From CBDBKE01 sp965218055 (GTDB lineage: Bacteria > Acidobacteriota > Terriglobia > JAJPHL01 > JAPKYU01), in contig CBDCKA010000002.1 of the NCBI GenBank assembly GCA_965218055.1, positions 2,604,001 to 2,668,000 of the forward strand: a stretch of 64,000 nucleotides of DNA. The letters are read 5' to 3'. The notes under the pieces were generated by a model. It saw only the letters and a program-made list of their open reading frames with translations, had not been told where the DNA came from and did no database searches. Within the stretch, counting starts at the first letter, position 1. Each line of letters opens with the position of its first letter. Position numbers and translations under genes: made by a program. Below, piece by piece: positions 1-7,107 of this stretch.

Positions 1-498
1 GGAGACCTGGTGCCCGACGGACTGGTCAATACCATGGTCGCCGAGCGTCTGGCCCAGCAGGATTGCTCAGCCGGCTGGGTGCTGGACGGCTTCCCCAGGA
101 CCGTCGCGCAGGCACGGGCTGTGGAGCAGATGCTCGGCGGGAATCATCAGGGGCCGATTGTCATTCATATGCTGGTAGAGTACAGTAAATTGATTGAACG
201 GCTCACGGGCCGCCGTACCTGCCCTCAATGCGGCAGGATCTATAACGTGTTTCTTCACCCTCCGGAGCGTGAAGGGTTCTGTGACCAGGACGGCACCGCG
301 CTGGTCCAGCGGCCTGACGATCAGGAGGACGTGATCCGCGAGCGTCTGGCGGCTTATGAGGCGTTGACCCGACCGCTGGTGGATTTTTATCGCGACCGGA
401 CCAGCTTCTTTGAGTTGGACGCTAATTCGGACCGGGCGATCGTCAGCGACGCGCTGTTTCGAATCCTGGAACGCACCGGCTGTGTCGGTGCGCGATGA
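1..498 (+). CDS. adk: Adenylate kinase (partial, 5' end outside window)
   Basis: Interconverts ATP + AMP and 2 ADP in the cytoplasm. The reading frame is open from base 1, and the first codons (GDLVPDGLV) match the AMP-binding region, so the P-loop N-terminus lies upstream of the window. A DGFPR motif follows. The LID domain carries CPQC near base 220 and CDQD near base 280. This is a Cys3-Asp zinc site like that of Gram-positive and other zinc-type adenylate kinases. The stop codon overlaps the map start as ATGA (495-498), which indicates translational coupling. The position after the missing secY and before map is the usual spc-operon order. Confidence 0.95.
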   Translation, partial: GDLVPDGLVNTMVAERLAQQDCSAGWVLDGFPRTVAQARAVEQMLGGNHQGPIVIHMLVEYSKLIERLTGRRTCPQCGRIYNVFLHPPEREGFCDQDGTALVQRPDDQEDVIRERLAAYEALTRPLVDFYRDRTSFFELDANSDRAIVSDALFRILERTGCVGAR

Positions 499-1244
499 TT
501 GTTTGCAAGTCAGCGGCGGAGCTGGAAAAGATGCGCCGCAGCGGATTGCTGGTCGGGCAGATCCTGGCGGAACTGAGGCAGATGGTTCAGCCGGGGGTCT
601 CGACGGCGGAGCTGGAACGAACGGCGGAACGGAGGATCCAGGAGGCAGGCGCGCGGGCGGCGTTCAAAGGCTACTATGGCTATCCTTGTGTGCTGTGCAC
701 CTCGATCAACAATGAGATCGTGCACGGAATCCCGTCGCGCGACCTCCGCTTGCGTGAGGGCGATATCCTCAAAGTGGATATCGGCGTGGAGCTGGATGGC
801 TATTACGGGGATTCGGCTGTGACCATCCCGGTGGGACCGATTTCTCCCAGCCTGGAACGGTTGCTGCAGGTCACCCGGGAATCTTTGAATTTGGCGATTC
901 AGCAGGTCCGTGTGGGAAACCGGCTGGGCGATGTTTGCTCGGCAGTGCAGAGCCACGTGGAACAGAACGGCTATTCGATAGTGCGTGACTTTGTCGGCCA
1001 CGGCATCGGCCGCCAGTTGCACGAGGACCCCCAGGTGCCCAACTACGGCAGCCCGGGCCAGGGTCCACGCTTGCGCGAGGGCATGGTGATGGCCATCGAG
1101 CCGATGGTCAATACCGGCTCCGGCGAAGCTCGGGTGTTGAATGATCGGTGGACGGCGGTGACCGTGGACGGAGGCTATTCCGCCCATTTTGAGCATACAG
1201 TTGCGGTGACCCTCAATGGTCCCTGGATCCTGACGCACCCCTAG
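495..1244 (+). CDS. map: Methionine aminopeptidase, type I
   Basis: Removes the initiator methionine from nascent proteins. The protein has 249 aa, the normal bacterial type I length. All five expected metal ligands are visible: D95 (in DIGVELDGYYGD), D106, H169 (GHGIG), E202 (EPMVN) and E233 (HFEHT). The start ATG overlaps the adk stop, so the two genes are coupled. It lies between adk and infA, as in many spc/alpha operons. Confidence 0.97.
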   Translation: MIVCKSAAELEKMRRSGLLVGQILAELRQMVQPGVSTAELERTAERRIQEAGARAAFKGYYGYPCVLCTSINNEIVHGIPSRDLRLREGDILKVDIGVELDGYYGDSAVTIPVGPISPSLERLLQVTRESLNLAIQQVRVGNRLGDVCSAVQSHVEQNGYSIVRDFVGHGIGRQLHEDPQVPNYGSPGQGPRLREGMVMAIEPMVNTGSGEARVLNDRWTAVTVDGGYSAHFEHTVAVTLNGPWILTHP

Positions 1245-1367
1245 TGCCGTGCCCGGCTAAAGTGGTGCGCCCTAGGGAGAGCGTGGGCAGTAGGCTGGGG
1301 ACGGCGGTGCCACATGGCGGTAGAGCGGAATGAGCCGGTCACGGACGGTACTAGCGAAGACCGCCCC

Positions 1368-1589
1368 ATGAGCCGCGCCAAACTCGCGCAGGAAGTGGCC
1401 GCTACGGTGGTGGAACAACTGCCGCGCCTGCTGTTCCGCGTCGCGCTTGAGGACCGCAGGCAGTTGCTGTGCCACGTGGCCGGCAAGATGCGAAAGAACT
1501 TTGTTCGCCTGCTGCCGGGCGACCGAGTCCGGGTGGAGCTGTCGCCGTTGGATTCGGCCCGTGGGCGCATCGTATGCAAGCAGAGATAG
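1368..1589 (+). CDS. infA: Translation initiation factor IF-1
   Basis: An S1/OB-fold factor that binds the ribosomal A site during initiation. From ATG 1368 the protein has 73 aa and aligns over its full length with IF-1. It has the TVVEQLP segment, the HVAGKMRKNFVRLLPGDRV core (IF-1 consensus HISGKMRKNYIRILPGD) and the ELSPLDSARGRI end. An upstream in-frame ATG at 1314 would add 18 residues unlike any IF-1, so 1368 is preferred on homology, although neither site has a strong ribosome binding site. The first 15 residues (MSRAKLAQEVAA) are more divergent than usual. The next gene is rpmJ, the standard order. Confidence 0.9.
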   Translation: MSRAKLAQEVAATVVEQLPRLLFRVALEDRRQLLCHVAGKMRKNFVRLLPGDRVRVELSPLDSARGRIVCKQR

Positions 1590-1653
1590 AGCCGCCGTCG
1601 GCCGCGAGGCGGCTCAGCAGAGGGACGGCGAGCGGGCGAGACGAGCAGCGAGC

Positions 1654-1767
1654 ATGAAAGTTCGGGCTTCAGTTCGAAAGATGTGCGACAAGTGCAAGAT
1701 CATTCGCCGCCACGGAGTGGTGCGAGTGATCTGCGAGAATCCGAAACACAAGCAGCGGCAAGGCTGA
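1654..1767 (+). CDS. rpmJ: 50S ribosomal protein L36 (bL36)
   Basis: A 37-residue large-subunit protein. The sequence starts MKVRASVRKMCDKCK and has the zinc-ribbon ligands C11, C14, C27 and H32, so it is the zinc-binding paralogue. It is the usual neighbour between infA and rpsM. The Shine-Dalgarno is weak, so translation may depend on coupling to the upstream gene. Confidence 0.95.
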   Translation: MKVRASVRKMCDKCKIIRRHGVVRVICENPKHKQRQG

Positions 1768-1822
1768 GCCTGGCCAGCAGACGCTAGGGCAAGCCCAGCG
1801 CCGCTTGAGGAAAGAAGGTGGT

Positions 1823-2209
1823 ATGGCGCGCATTGAGGGAGTAGATCTGCCCCCGACGAAGCGGGTTCCTTACGGGCTGACCTACATTTACGGAATTGGC
1901 CTGACGCGGGGCCTTTCCATTGTGCACCGCGCGGAAGTGGATCCGGCTAAGAAAGTGCGCGATCTGAATGAAGAGGAGGTCAACCGGATCCGCCGGGTTT
2001 TGGAGGAGGAAGGCAGCGTGGAAGGCGATTTGCGGAAGGAAACCACCATGAACATCCGCCGCCTCATCGAGATCGGTGCGTACCGTGGGCAGCGCCACCG
2101 CCGGAATCTTCCAGTGCGCGGGCAGCGCACCCACACCAATGCGCGGACCCGGAAGGGACCGCGCCGGGGAGCGATCGCCGCCAAGAAGAAGGCCTCGGCC
2201 AAGACCTAG
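1823..2209 (+). CDS. rpsM: 30S ribosomal protein S13 (uS13)
   Basis: Head protein of the small subunit that contacts the P-site tRNA and bridge B1. It has 128 aa. It begins MARIEGVDLP and has the helix-two-turn-helix segment, the YRGQRHRRNLPVRGQRTHTNARTRKGP block and a basic C-terminal tail, all diagnostic of S13. ATG 1823 follows a good AGGAAAGAAGG ribosome binding site. A TTG at 1805 in the same frame is rejected because S13 starts at MARI. Confidence 0.97.
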   Translation: MARIEGVDLPPTKRVPYGLTYIYGIGLTRGLSIVHRAEVDPAKKVRDLNEEEVNRIRRVLEEEGSVEGDLRKETTMNIRRLIEIGAYRGQRHRRNLPVRGQRTHTNARTRKGPRRGAIAAKKKASAKT

Positions 2210-2272
2210 GCGGGCAGGGACCTCCGCGCGATGCGCAATTTGTGCTGGGCGCGGTGAGAGGACAGGATCAGA

Positions 2273-2680
2273 ATGGCAAAGCCGGCGACACGATCACGCA
2301 AAAAGAAACAGTTCAAGCGGAGGGAGAAGAAGGTCATTCCCAGCGGGGTGGTTCACATTCAGGCCACCTTCAACAACACGATGATCACCTTCACCGACAG
2401 AGAAGGGAACGTAGTTGCTTGGTCCAGCGCCGGATCGCTGGGTTTCCGAGGGTCGCGCAAGGGGACGCCGTTCGCCGCGCAGCAGGCGGCGATCCGGGCG
2501 GCCTCTGGCGCCAGGGAAGTGGGGATGCGCTCAGTGGATGTCCGCGTCAAGGGACCCGGCTCCGGGCGCGAGTCGGCCGTCCGGGCCCTGTCGACCGCCG
2601 GGTTGCATGTGAACAATATTAAAGACGTCACCCCGATCCCGCACAACGGCTGCCGGCCGCCCAAGCGTCGCCGCGTCTGA
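2273..2680 (+). CDS. rpsK: 30S ribosomal protein S11 (uS11)
   Basis: Platform protein of the small subunit. It has 135 aa with the S11 signatures HIQATFNNTMITFTD, GSRKGTPFAAQ and the C-terminal VTPIPHNGCRPPKRRRV. The N-terminus is lysine/arginine-rich, as is common in the family. It follows rpsM by 63 bases and precedes rpsD. Confidence 0.97.
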   Translation: MAKPATRSRKKKQFKRREKKVIPSGVVHIQATFNNTMITFTDREGNVVAWSSAGSLGFRGSRKGTPFAAQQAAIRAASGAREVGMRSVDVRVKGPGSGRESAVRALSTAGLHVNNIKDVTPIPHNGCRPPKRRRV

Positions 2681-2775
2681 GCGGGCCGGGGGAAGCCAGT
2701 GGGAGAGATGAGCCTGTGCAGGCCCGAAAAACTGGGCGAAATACGGCAACTGTGGTGAAAGGGAGGTAAAGCAGG

Positions 2776-3408
2776 TTGGCCAGACAACGAGGACCGATGT
2801 GCCGTCTATGCCGCCGCGAAGGGATGAAGCTTTTCCTGAAGGGCGCCAAGTGTTACACCGACAAGTGCGGGATTGAGCGCCGTAACTTCCCCCCGGGGGC
2901 ACACGGCAAGAGTCGGCGGCCTAAGAAGCTGCAGGGCTACGGCCTGCAGTTGCGGGAAAAGCAGAAGGTCCGCCGTATGTACGGGATCCTGGAGCGGCAG
3001 TTCCGCAACTATTTCGACAAGGCCGCCGAGATGAAGGGGGTGACCGGCGAGAATCTGCTCCAGCTTCTGGAGCGACGGCTGGACAATGTGGTGCACCGGA
3101 TGGGATTGGGGACCTCGCGGGCGCAGGCCCGCCAGGTGGTCCTTCACGGCCACATACAAGTCTATGGCCGCAAGGTGAACATCCCTTCTTATCTGGTGAA
3201 GGCAGGGGATCTGGTGGAGGTCCGGGAAACTCACCGCAAGTTGAAGAACCTGTTGGAGGCCCGGGAGCTCACCGCGCACCAGCTGGCGCCGCCCTGGCTG
3301 GAAATCGACCGGGAAAACTTTCGCGCCCGGGTGGTTTCGCTGCCGCGCCGGGAGGACATCGCCCTGCCCTTGCAGGAACAGTTGATCGTCGAGCGGTATT
3401 CTAAGTAG
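2776..3408 (+). CDS. rpsD: 30S ribosomal protein S4 (uS4)
   Basis: Primary 16S rRNA binding protein and, in many bacteria, the autogenous regulator of this operon. It has 210 aa, starting at TTG 2776 after a strong GGGAGGT ribosome binding site. The N-terminal zinc motif is intact (CRLC, then C and C in KCYTDKC). The S4 RNA-binding domain spans about residues 90-155 (LERRLDNVVHRMG, ARQVVLHGHIQVYGRKVN). The rare TTG start in a gene of this expression class may tune its level. Confidence 0.96.
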   Translation: MARQRGPMCRLCRREGMKLFLKGAKCYTDKCGIERRNFPPGAHGKSRRPKKLQGYGLQLREKQKVRRMYGILERQFRNYFDKAAEMKGVTGENLLQLLERRLDNVVHRMGLGTSRAQARQVVLHGHIQVYGRKVNIPSYLVKAGDLVEVRETHRKLKNLLEARELTAHQLAPPWLEIDRENFRARVVSLPRREDIALPLQEQLIVERYSK

Positions 3409-3530
3409 CTCGTTGCGGTCCGGGCAGGCTCAACTGCGCGCCAGGGGCAGCAATGGCTGTGCTGGCGAGGAGAGAATTCGCGCAATTCGCTTAAAGCCTT
3501 TGTTTAGCTTTAGGGAGGGAAAGAGAAGAG

Positions 3531-4529
3531 ATGCTTTGGAGGAGCTTTCAAAAGCCGAAGCGCTTGGCTAGCAACCTGGAATCGCTGACCGACAAGTACG
3601 GCCTTTTCACCGCCCAGCCTTTCGAGCGCGGGTTCGGGACCACCGTAGGCAATGCTCTGCGGCGCGTTCTGCTCAGCTCGATTGAGGGAGCAGCGGTCAC
3701 CGCCATCAAGATTGAGGGCGTGCTGCACGAGTTCAGCTCCATTCCTGGGGTAGTCGAAGACGCCACCGATATCATCCTCAACTTGAAGCAGATTCCCTTC
3801 AAGATGGCCGGCGAAGGACCGAAGACCGCCTACTTGCGAGTCAACAAGCCCGGCGTGGTGACCTCCGGCACTGTCCAGACCAGTGCCGATTGTGAAGTAC
3901 TAGACAAGGAGCTGTATGTGGCCACCATCGGTGAGGGCGGCAAGCTCTCCATTGAGCTGCGCCTGAAGCACGGCCGTGGCTACCGTAGCGCTGACAAAAA
4001 CTTTGACGAAGACCTCGGCGTCGGCTTCATCCCGGTCGATTCGGTGCATTCCCCGGTGCGCAAGGTCAACTACACCGTCGAAGCAGCCCGGCTGGGCCAG
4101 ATGACCGACTACGACAAACTGGTCCTGCAAGTCTGGACCAATGGCGCGATCTTACCTCAGGATTCCATTGGCCTGGCCGCCAAGCTGCTGAAGGACCATA
4201 TGTCCATCTTCATCAATTTTGAGGAGGTGCCGGAAGCGGTGGAGACCGAGACCGACACCAACGTGGAGCGCCTCAACGAGCACCTGAACCGCTCGGTCGA
4301 GGAATTGGAGCTTTCGGTCCGCTCCTATAACTGCCTGAAGAATGCGCAGATCCAGACCATCGGCGAACTGGTGACGAAGAGCGAGCAGGAGATGCTCAAG
4401 ACCAAGAACTTCGGGCGTAAGTCGTTGAACGAGATCAAGGCGATCTTGCTCACCATGGGTCTGAGCCTGGGCATGCGCATGAATGAGCGCGGGCAGCTAG
4501 TCCCTCCTCCCCCGGGACAGGAGATCTGA
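3531..4529 (+). CDS. rpoA: DNA-directed RNA polymerase subunit alpha
   Basis: Assembly platform of RNA polymerase. It has 332 aa. The N-terminal dimerisation/insert domain spans residues 1 to about 230 (ERGFGTTVGNALRRVLLSSI). The C-terminal domain spans about 255-320 (LELSVRSYNCLKNAQIQTIGEL, then KNFGRKSLNEIK), which contacts UP elements and activators. There is a clear GGAGG-type ribosome binding site upstream of ATG 3531. A repeat element is inserted between it and rplQ. Confidence 0.98.
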   Translation: MLWRSFQKPKRLASNLESLTDKYGLFTAQPFERGFGTTVGNALRRVLLSSIEGAAVTAIKIEGVLHEFSSIPGVVEDATDIILNLKQIPFKMAGEGPKTAYLRVNKPGVVTSGTVQTSADCEVLDKELYVATIGEGGKLSIELRLKHGRGYRSADKNFDEDLGVGFIPVDSVHSPVRKVNYTVEAARLGQMTDYDKLVLQVWTNGAILPQDSIGLAAKLLKDHMSIFINFEEVPEAVETETDTNVERLNEHLNRSVEELELSVRSYNCLKNAQIQTIGELVTKSEQEMLKTKNFGRKSLNEIKAILLTMGLSLGMRMNERGQLVPPPPGQEI

Positions 4530-4550
4530 GAGACGACTGCGCGGGTCTAG

Positions 4551-4680
4551 CAGGCTGCTGAAAAACTCTTGCACAGACTGAAGTCTGTGCCACACAGGAG
4601 CTGCAAGTTGTTGAAAAGTGGCACAGGCTTCAGCCTGTGCAAGCCTTCTTGGGTCCCCGAAAACAGTTTTTCAGCAGCCT
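4551..4680. mobile_element. MITE-like element between rpoA and rplQ
   Basis: A 130-bp non-coding element. Perfect 15-bp terminal inverted repeats (AGGCTGCTGAAAAAC at 4552-4566, its reverse complement at 4666-4680) enclose two near-palindromes. The first is GCACAGACT-GA-AGTCTGTGC at 4571-4590 and the second is GCACAGGCT-TC-AGCCTGTGC at 4621-4640. The sequence TCTAG occurs immediately outside both ends (4546-4550 and 4681-4685) and fits a 5-bp target-site duplication. No coding potential was seen. The hairpins could attenuate or protect the rpoA-rplQ transcript; that is inference. Confidence 0.7.
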
Positions 4681-4709
4681 TCTAGGAACGCCGTGCGAGT
4701 CGACAAGCC

Positions 4710-5159
4710 ATGAGACACCGCCGAGCCAGTTGGAAACTAGGGCGAAACACAGCCCACCGCCGTTCTCTGCTCCGCAACCTGGTGACCTCGCTGCTTCTTC
4801 ACGAACGCGTCACCACCACCGTGGAGAAGGCCAAATTCTTCCGCCCGTTTGCCGAGCGGATGATCACGCTGGGGAAACGCAGCGGCGAACCCGAGGACAT
4901 CCTCTACGCCCGCCGCCAGGCGGCGGCCTTCCTGAAGAGCCCGGCAGCGGTCAAGAAGTTGTTTGACACCATCGCCGCCCGTTTTGGCGACCGCAACGGC
5001 GGCTACACTCGCATGACCCGGCTCGGCTGGCGCAAAGGCGACGGCGCCGAGCTGGCCATGGTGGAGCTGATCGGCAGTGAGATCAAAAAGCGCGAACCCG
5101 AGAAGAAAAAGAAGAAGAAAGCCGAACCGCAGCCCGAACCCACCCAGTCCCAGTCGTAA
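4710..5159 (+). CDS. rplQ: 50S ribosomal protein L17 (bL17)
   Basis: Large-subunit protein near the tunnel exit and last gene of the alpha operon. The family core is clear: MRHRRASWKLGRNTAHRRSL, LLRNLVTSLLLHERV, TTVEKAK and the end GGYTRMTRLGWRKGD. The protein has 149 aa, about 30 longer than E. coli L17, with a low-complexity tail (KKREPEKKKKKKAEPQPEP). ATG 4710 is fixed by homology. No good ribosome binding site is visible, probably because the MITE-like element has replaced the normal upstream spacer. Confidence 0.96.
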   Translation: MRHRRASWKLGRNTAHRRSLLRNLVTSLLLHERVTTTVEKAKFFRPFAERMITLGKRSGEPEDILYARRQAAAFLKSPAAVKKLFDTIAARFGDRNGGYTRMTRLGWRKGDGAELAMVELIGSEIKKREPEKKKKKKAEPQPEPTQSQS

Positions 5160-5726
5160 ACCCAACCTCCACGCGCCTGTCATTCCGAGCGGAGCGAGGA
5201 ACCTGCTCCACGCTCTTGTCATTCCGAGCGGAGCGAGGAACCTGCTTTTTCGGACGCTCGCGCCGCCGTCCCGCCGGCAAGATGCTGGCACTACTGGGAC
5301 GGCGCCAGTCAGTTTACCGCACCATCAGTTTACGGCAATCGTCGCGGCGTTGCTGGCGATGCCGCCGGCGATGATCTGCAGGGCCACGGCCGGGCCGGCT
5401 CCGAAATCCACATCGATGGCGGACAAGCGAGAAATTTGGCGCGTGGGCGACGGCAGGGCTACATCCGGTAGCGGGCGGGTGTTATTTCCAGTGGTGGGTC
5501 AGTTTCCGGGAAGCCGACTATACGGCCACTAGCCACATGTCAATCCCAACGGTTGCTTGTCTGGGAGGTTGAGCTATGGTCTAATTGTGCCAAGAAAGCA
5601 TTACCTAGCAAGCAGTAACGACTACAACGGGGCGCCGCCGGTTCCGCGTTAAGCCGACCGGGAAGACGGTTATGCACTTCAGCCCTAAGGACTTAGACTG
5701 CCAGCCGCAACGTGGATAGGAGGGGG
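5160..5726. other. Gene-free accessory stretch with repeats and IS-like ends
   Basis: No convincing gene is seen in these 567 bases. After the tandem repeats there are two copies of a TCAGTTTAC end motif (5308-5316 and 5325-5333). A longer related end, TGGTGGGTCAGTTTCC, lies at 5492-5507. This looks like decayed insertion-sequence ends. The segment finishes with the ribosome binding site GGATAGGAGG ahead of the gene at 5727. Confidence 0.5.
5169..5246 (+). repeat. Two tandem 39-bp repeats of the GTCATTCCGAGCG type
   Basis: Two adjacent 39-bp units (5169-5207 and 5208-5246) differ at only two positions. Each contains TGTCATTCCGAGCGGAGCGA followed by GGAACCTGCT. The same family, in inverted pairing, is present at 28316-28426. 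Such short repeats are common in intergenic DNA of Acidobacteriota and some other phyla; that statement comes from general knowledge. They lie 9 bp after the rplQ stop. Confidence 0.75.
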
Positions 5727-7054
5727 ATGAACGTGGCAGAAACGGATGAGCAAGGCTCCGAGACAACCGGTGCTCCGAAGGCAACTCCTCGGACCCGCAA
5801 GGGCCGGGGAGCGAAGAAGAAAAAAGCCCAGGGGAAGCGGACACGTATACCTCGTATTTACCCAGCCCTCAGCTTCGAGGAGTCACTGACACTGGCCGAT
5901 GCAATTCATACATATGCCGCTGGAGAAAGAGTAGCAAGGCTAACCCTACTAAAACAGATGAATGTGTCGCCAACGTCCAGTGTGACACAGATCTTAATCA
6001 CGAGCTCTGGAAAGTACGGGTTTACAACCGGTAGTTTCGTCGCGGAGCACCTGGAGTTAACGCCTCAAGGCAGAATCGCGAGCGACAAGAGCAGTTCACC
6101 CAAAGCCAAGGCGCAGGCCCGGTTCGAGCTAGCCATAAAAGGTATCAAGCCATTCGAGGTACTCTACAATCGATATCGGGGCAAGAAACTTCCGTCGCAT
6201 GACGTCGTGAAAGACGTGCTTCGGGAGGCGAAGCTTGAGATCGCAGATGAGAGGGAGTGCATTGACACATTCATTGTGAACGCGAAATTCCTTGGGTTGC
6301 TGCAGACGATAGCCGGCTCCGAGGCGCTGATTCCCATCGAGACGCTTTTGGAGCAACTGCCTGAGGAACATGGACCGTCGGCACCTGTCCTCGAACAAGT
6401 GGCGTCGCAATTGGACGCGTCCAAAGTCCCCGGTGCAGTTAGTCCAGCTCGATCGCACGGTCAATGGCAGAAGATTTGCTTCTACATTACGCCAATCGGC
6501 GATGACGCCTCAGAAGAGAGAAAACACTCCGACCTGTTTCTGAGCGCGCTGATCGAACCAGCTTTGTCCGGGTTCGGTTTGGAGGTCGTCAGAGCAGACG
6601 GCATCGGTCAGCCTGGAATGATAACCTCCCAGGTGTTAGAGCATATCCTGCGCTCAAAGCTCGCCGTTGCAGATCTCTCGTACCATAATCCGAATGTGTT
6701 CTACGAGATGGCGATTCGGCATGCTACCAAGTTGCCGATCGTTCAAATTTGTCGAAAAAGCGACAGGCTTCCTTTCGACGTGAATCAGGTTCGAACGATC
6801 TCGATCGATACGACCGATATTTATTCGCTCATCCCCAAGCTAGAAACGTACCGTTCAGAAATTGCGAGCCAAGTTCGCGCGGCGCTTGAAGGGCGGGCCA
6901 GCAGTAACCCAATTTCAGTGTTCTTTCCGGGTGTGACAGTGACGATTCCAAAGTCATGAGGCAGTCCAATGCTGCACCCGGCGACGGGGAGGCTGTCGAT
7001 GAGTGCGCCAAACTTGGTGTGATGAGCGCGTTACCATCGTAAACTGACCCACTA
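5492..7054. mobile_element. Inverted-repeat-bounded insertion carrying one gene (putative)
   Basis: The left end TGGTGGGTCAGTTTCC (5492-5507) and the right end GTAAACTGACCCACTA (7039-7054) are inverted repeats matching at 14 of 16 positions. Just outside, TATTTCCAG occurs as a direct repeat, at 5483-5491 abutting the left end and at 7058-7066 three bases beyond the right end. The enclosed gene has visibly lower GC and different codon use from the flanking housekeeping genes. No transposase is inside, so the unit is non-autonomous or decayed. The family of the ends could not be assigned. Confidence 0.5.
5727..6959 (+). CDS. Putative effector with C-terminal nucleoside deoxyribosyltransferase/TIR-like domain
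   Basis: A 410-aa protein of unknown role. ATG 5727 is chosen because GATAGGAGG precedes it; an in-frame GTG at 5712 lies inside that ribosome binding site. Residues about 18-45 are strongly basic (RKGRGAKKKKAQGKR). Residues about 50-215 look helical, possibly winged-helix. From about residue 250 there is a Rossmann-like domain seen in NDT/TIR-like proteins: FYITPIGDDASEERKHSD, then ITSQVLEHILRSKLAVADLS, then HNPNVFYEMAIRHA. The conserved Glu in FYE (about E327) is the candidate catalytic residue. Related folds cleave nucleosides or NAD+ in antiphage and immune systems. The gene stands alone inside an inverted-repeat-bounded segment. The NDT/TIR-like family is fairly sure; a defence role is inference. 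Confidence 0.75.
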   Translation: MNVAETDEQGSETTGAPKATPRTRKGRGAKKKKAQGKRTRIPRIYPALSFEESLTLADAIHTYAAGERVARLTLLKQMNVSPTSSVTQILITSSGKYGFTTGSFVAEHLELTPQGRIASDKSSSPKAKAQARFELAIKGIKPFEVLYNRYRGKKLPSHDVVKDVLREAKLEIADERECIDTFIVNAKFLGLLQTIAGSEALIPIETLLEQLPEEHGPSAPVLEQVASQLDASKVPGAVSPARSHGQWQKICFYITPIGDDASEERKHSDLFLSALIEPALSGFGLEVVRADGIGQPGMITSQVLEHILRSKLAVADLSYHNPNVFYEMAIRHATKLPIVQICRKSDRLPFDVNQVRTISIDTTDIYSLIPKLETYRSEIASQVRAALEGRASSNPISVFFPGVTVTIPKS

Positions 7055-7107
7055 CCCTATTTCCAGGCCACTGCACTAGAGTAACCGTCGGGCCCCAGGA
7101 GGCATTC

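Noticed and set aside
510..1238. Long - strand open frame opposite map
   Set aside because: It is the antisense of a well-matched methionine aminopeptidase and has no family features.
5334..5440. Possible - strand gene remnant reading DVDFGAGPAVALQIIAGG
   Set aside because: Short, ends at the IS-like motif and was not recognised; could be random.
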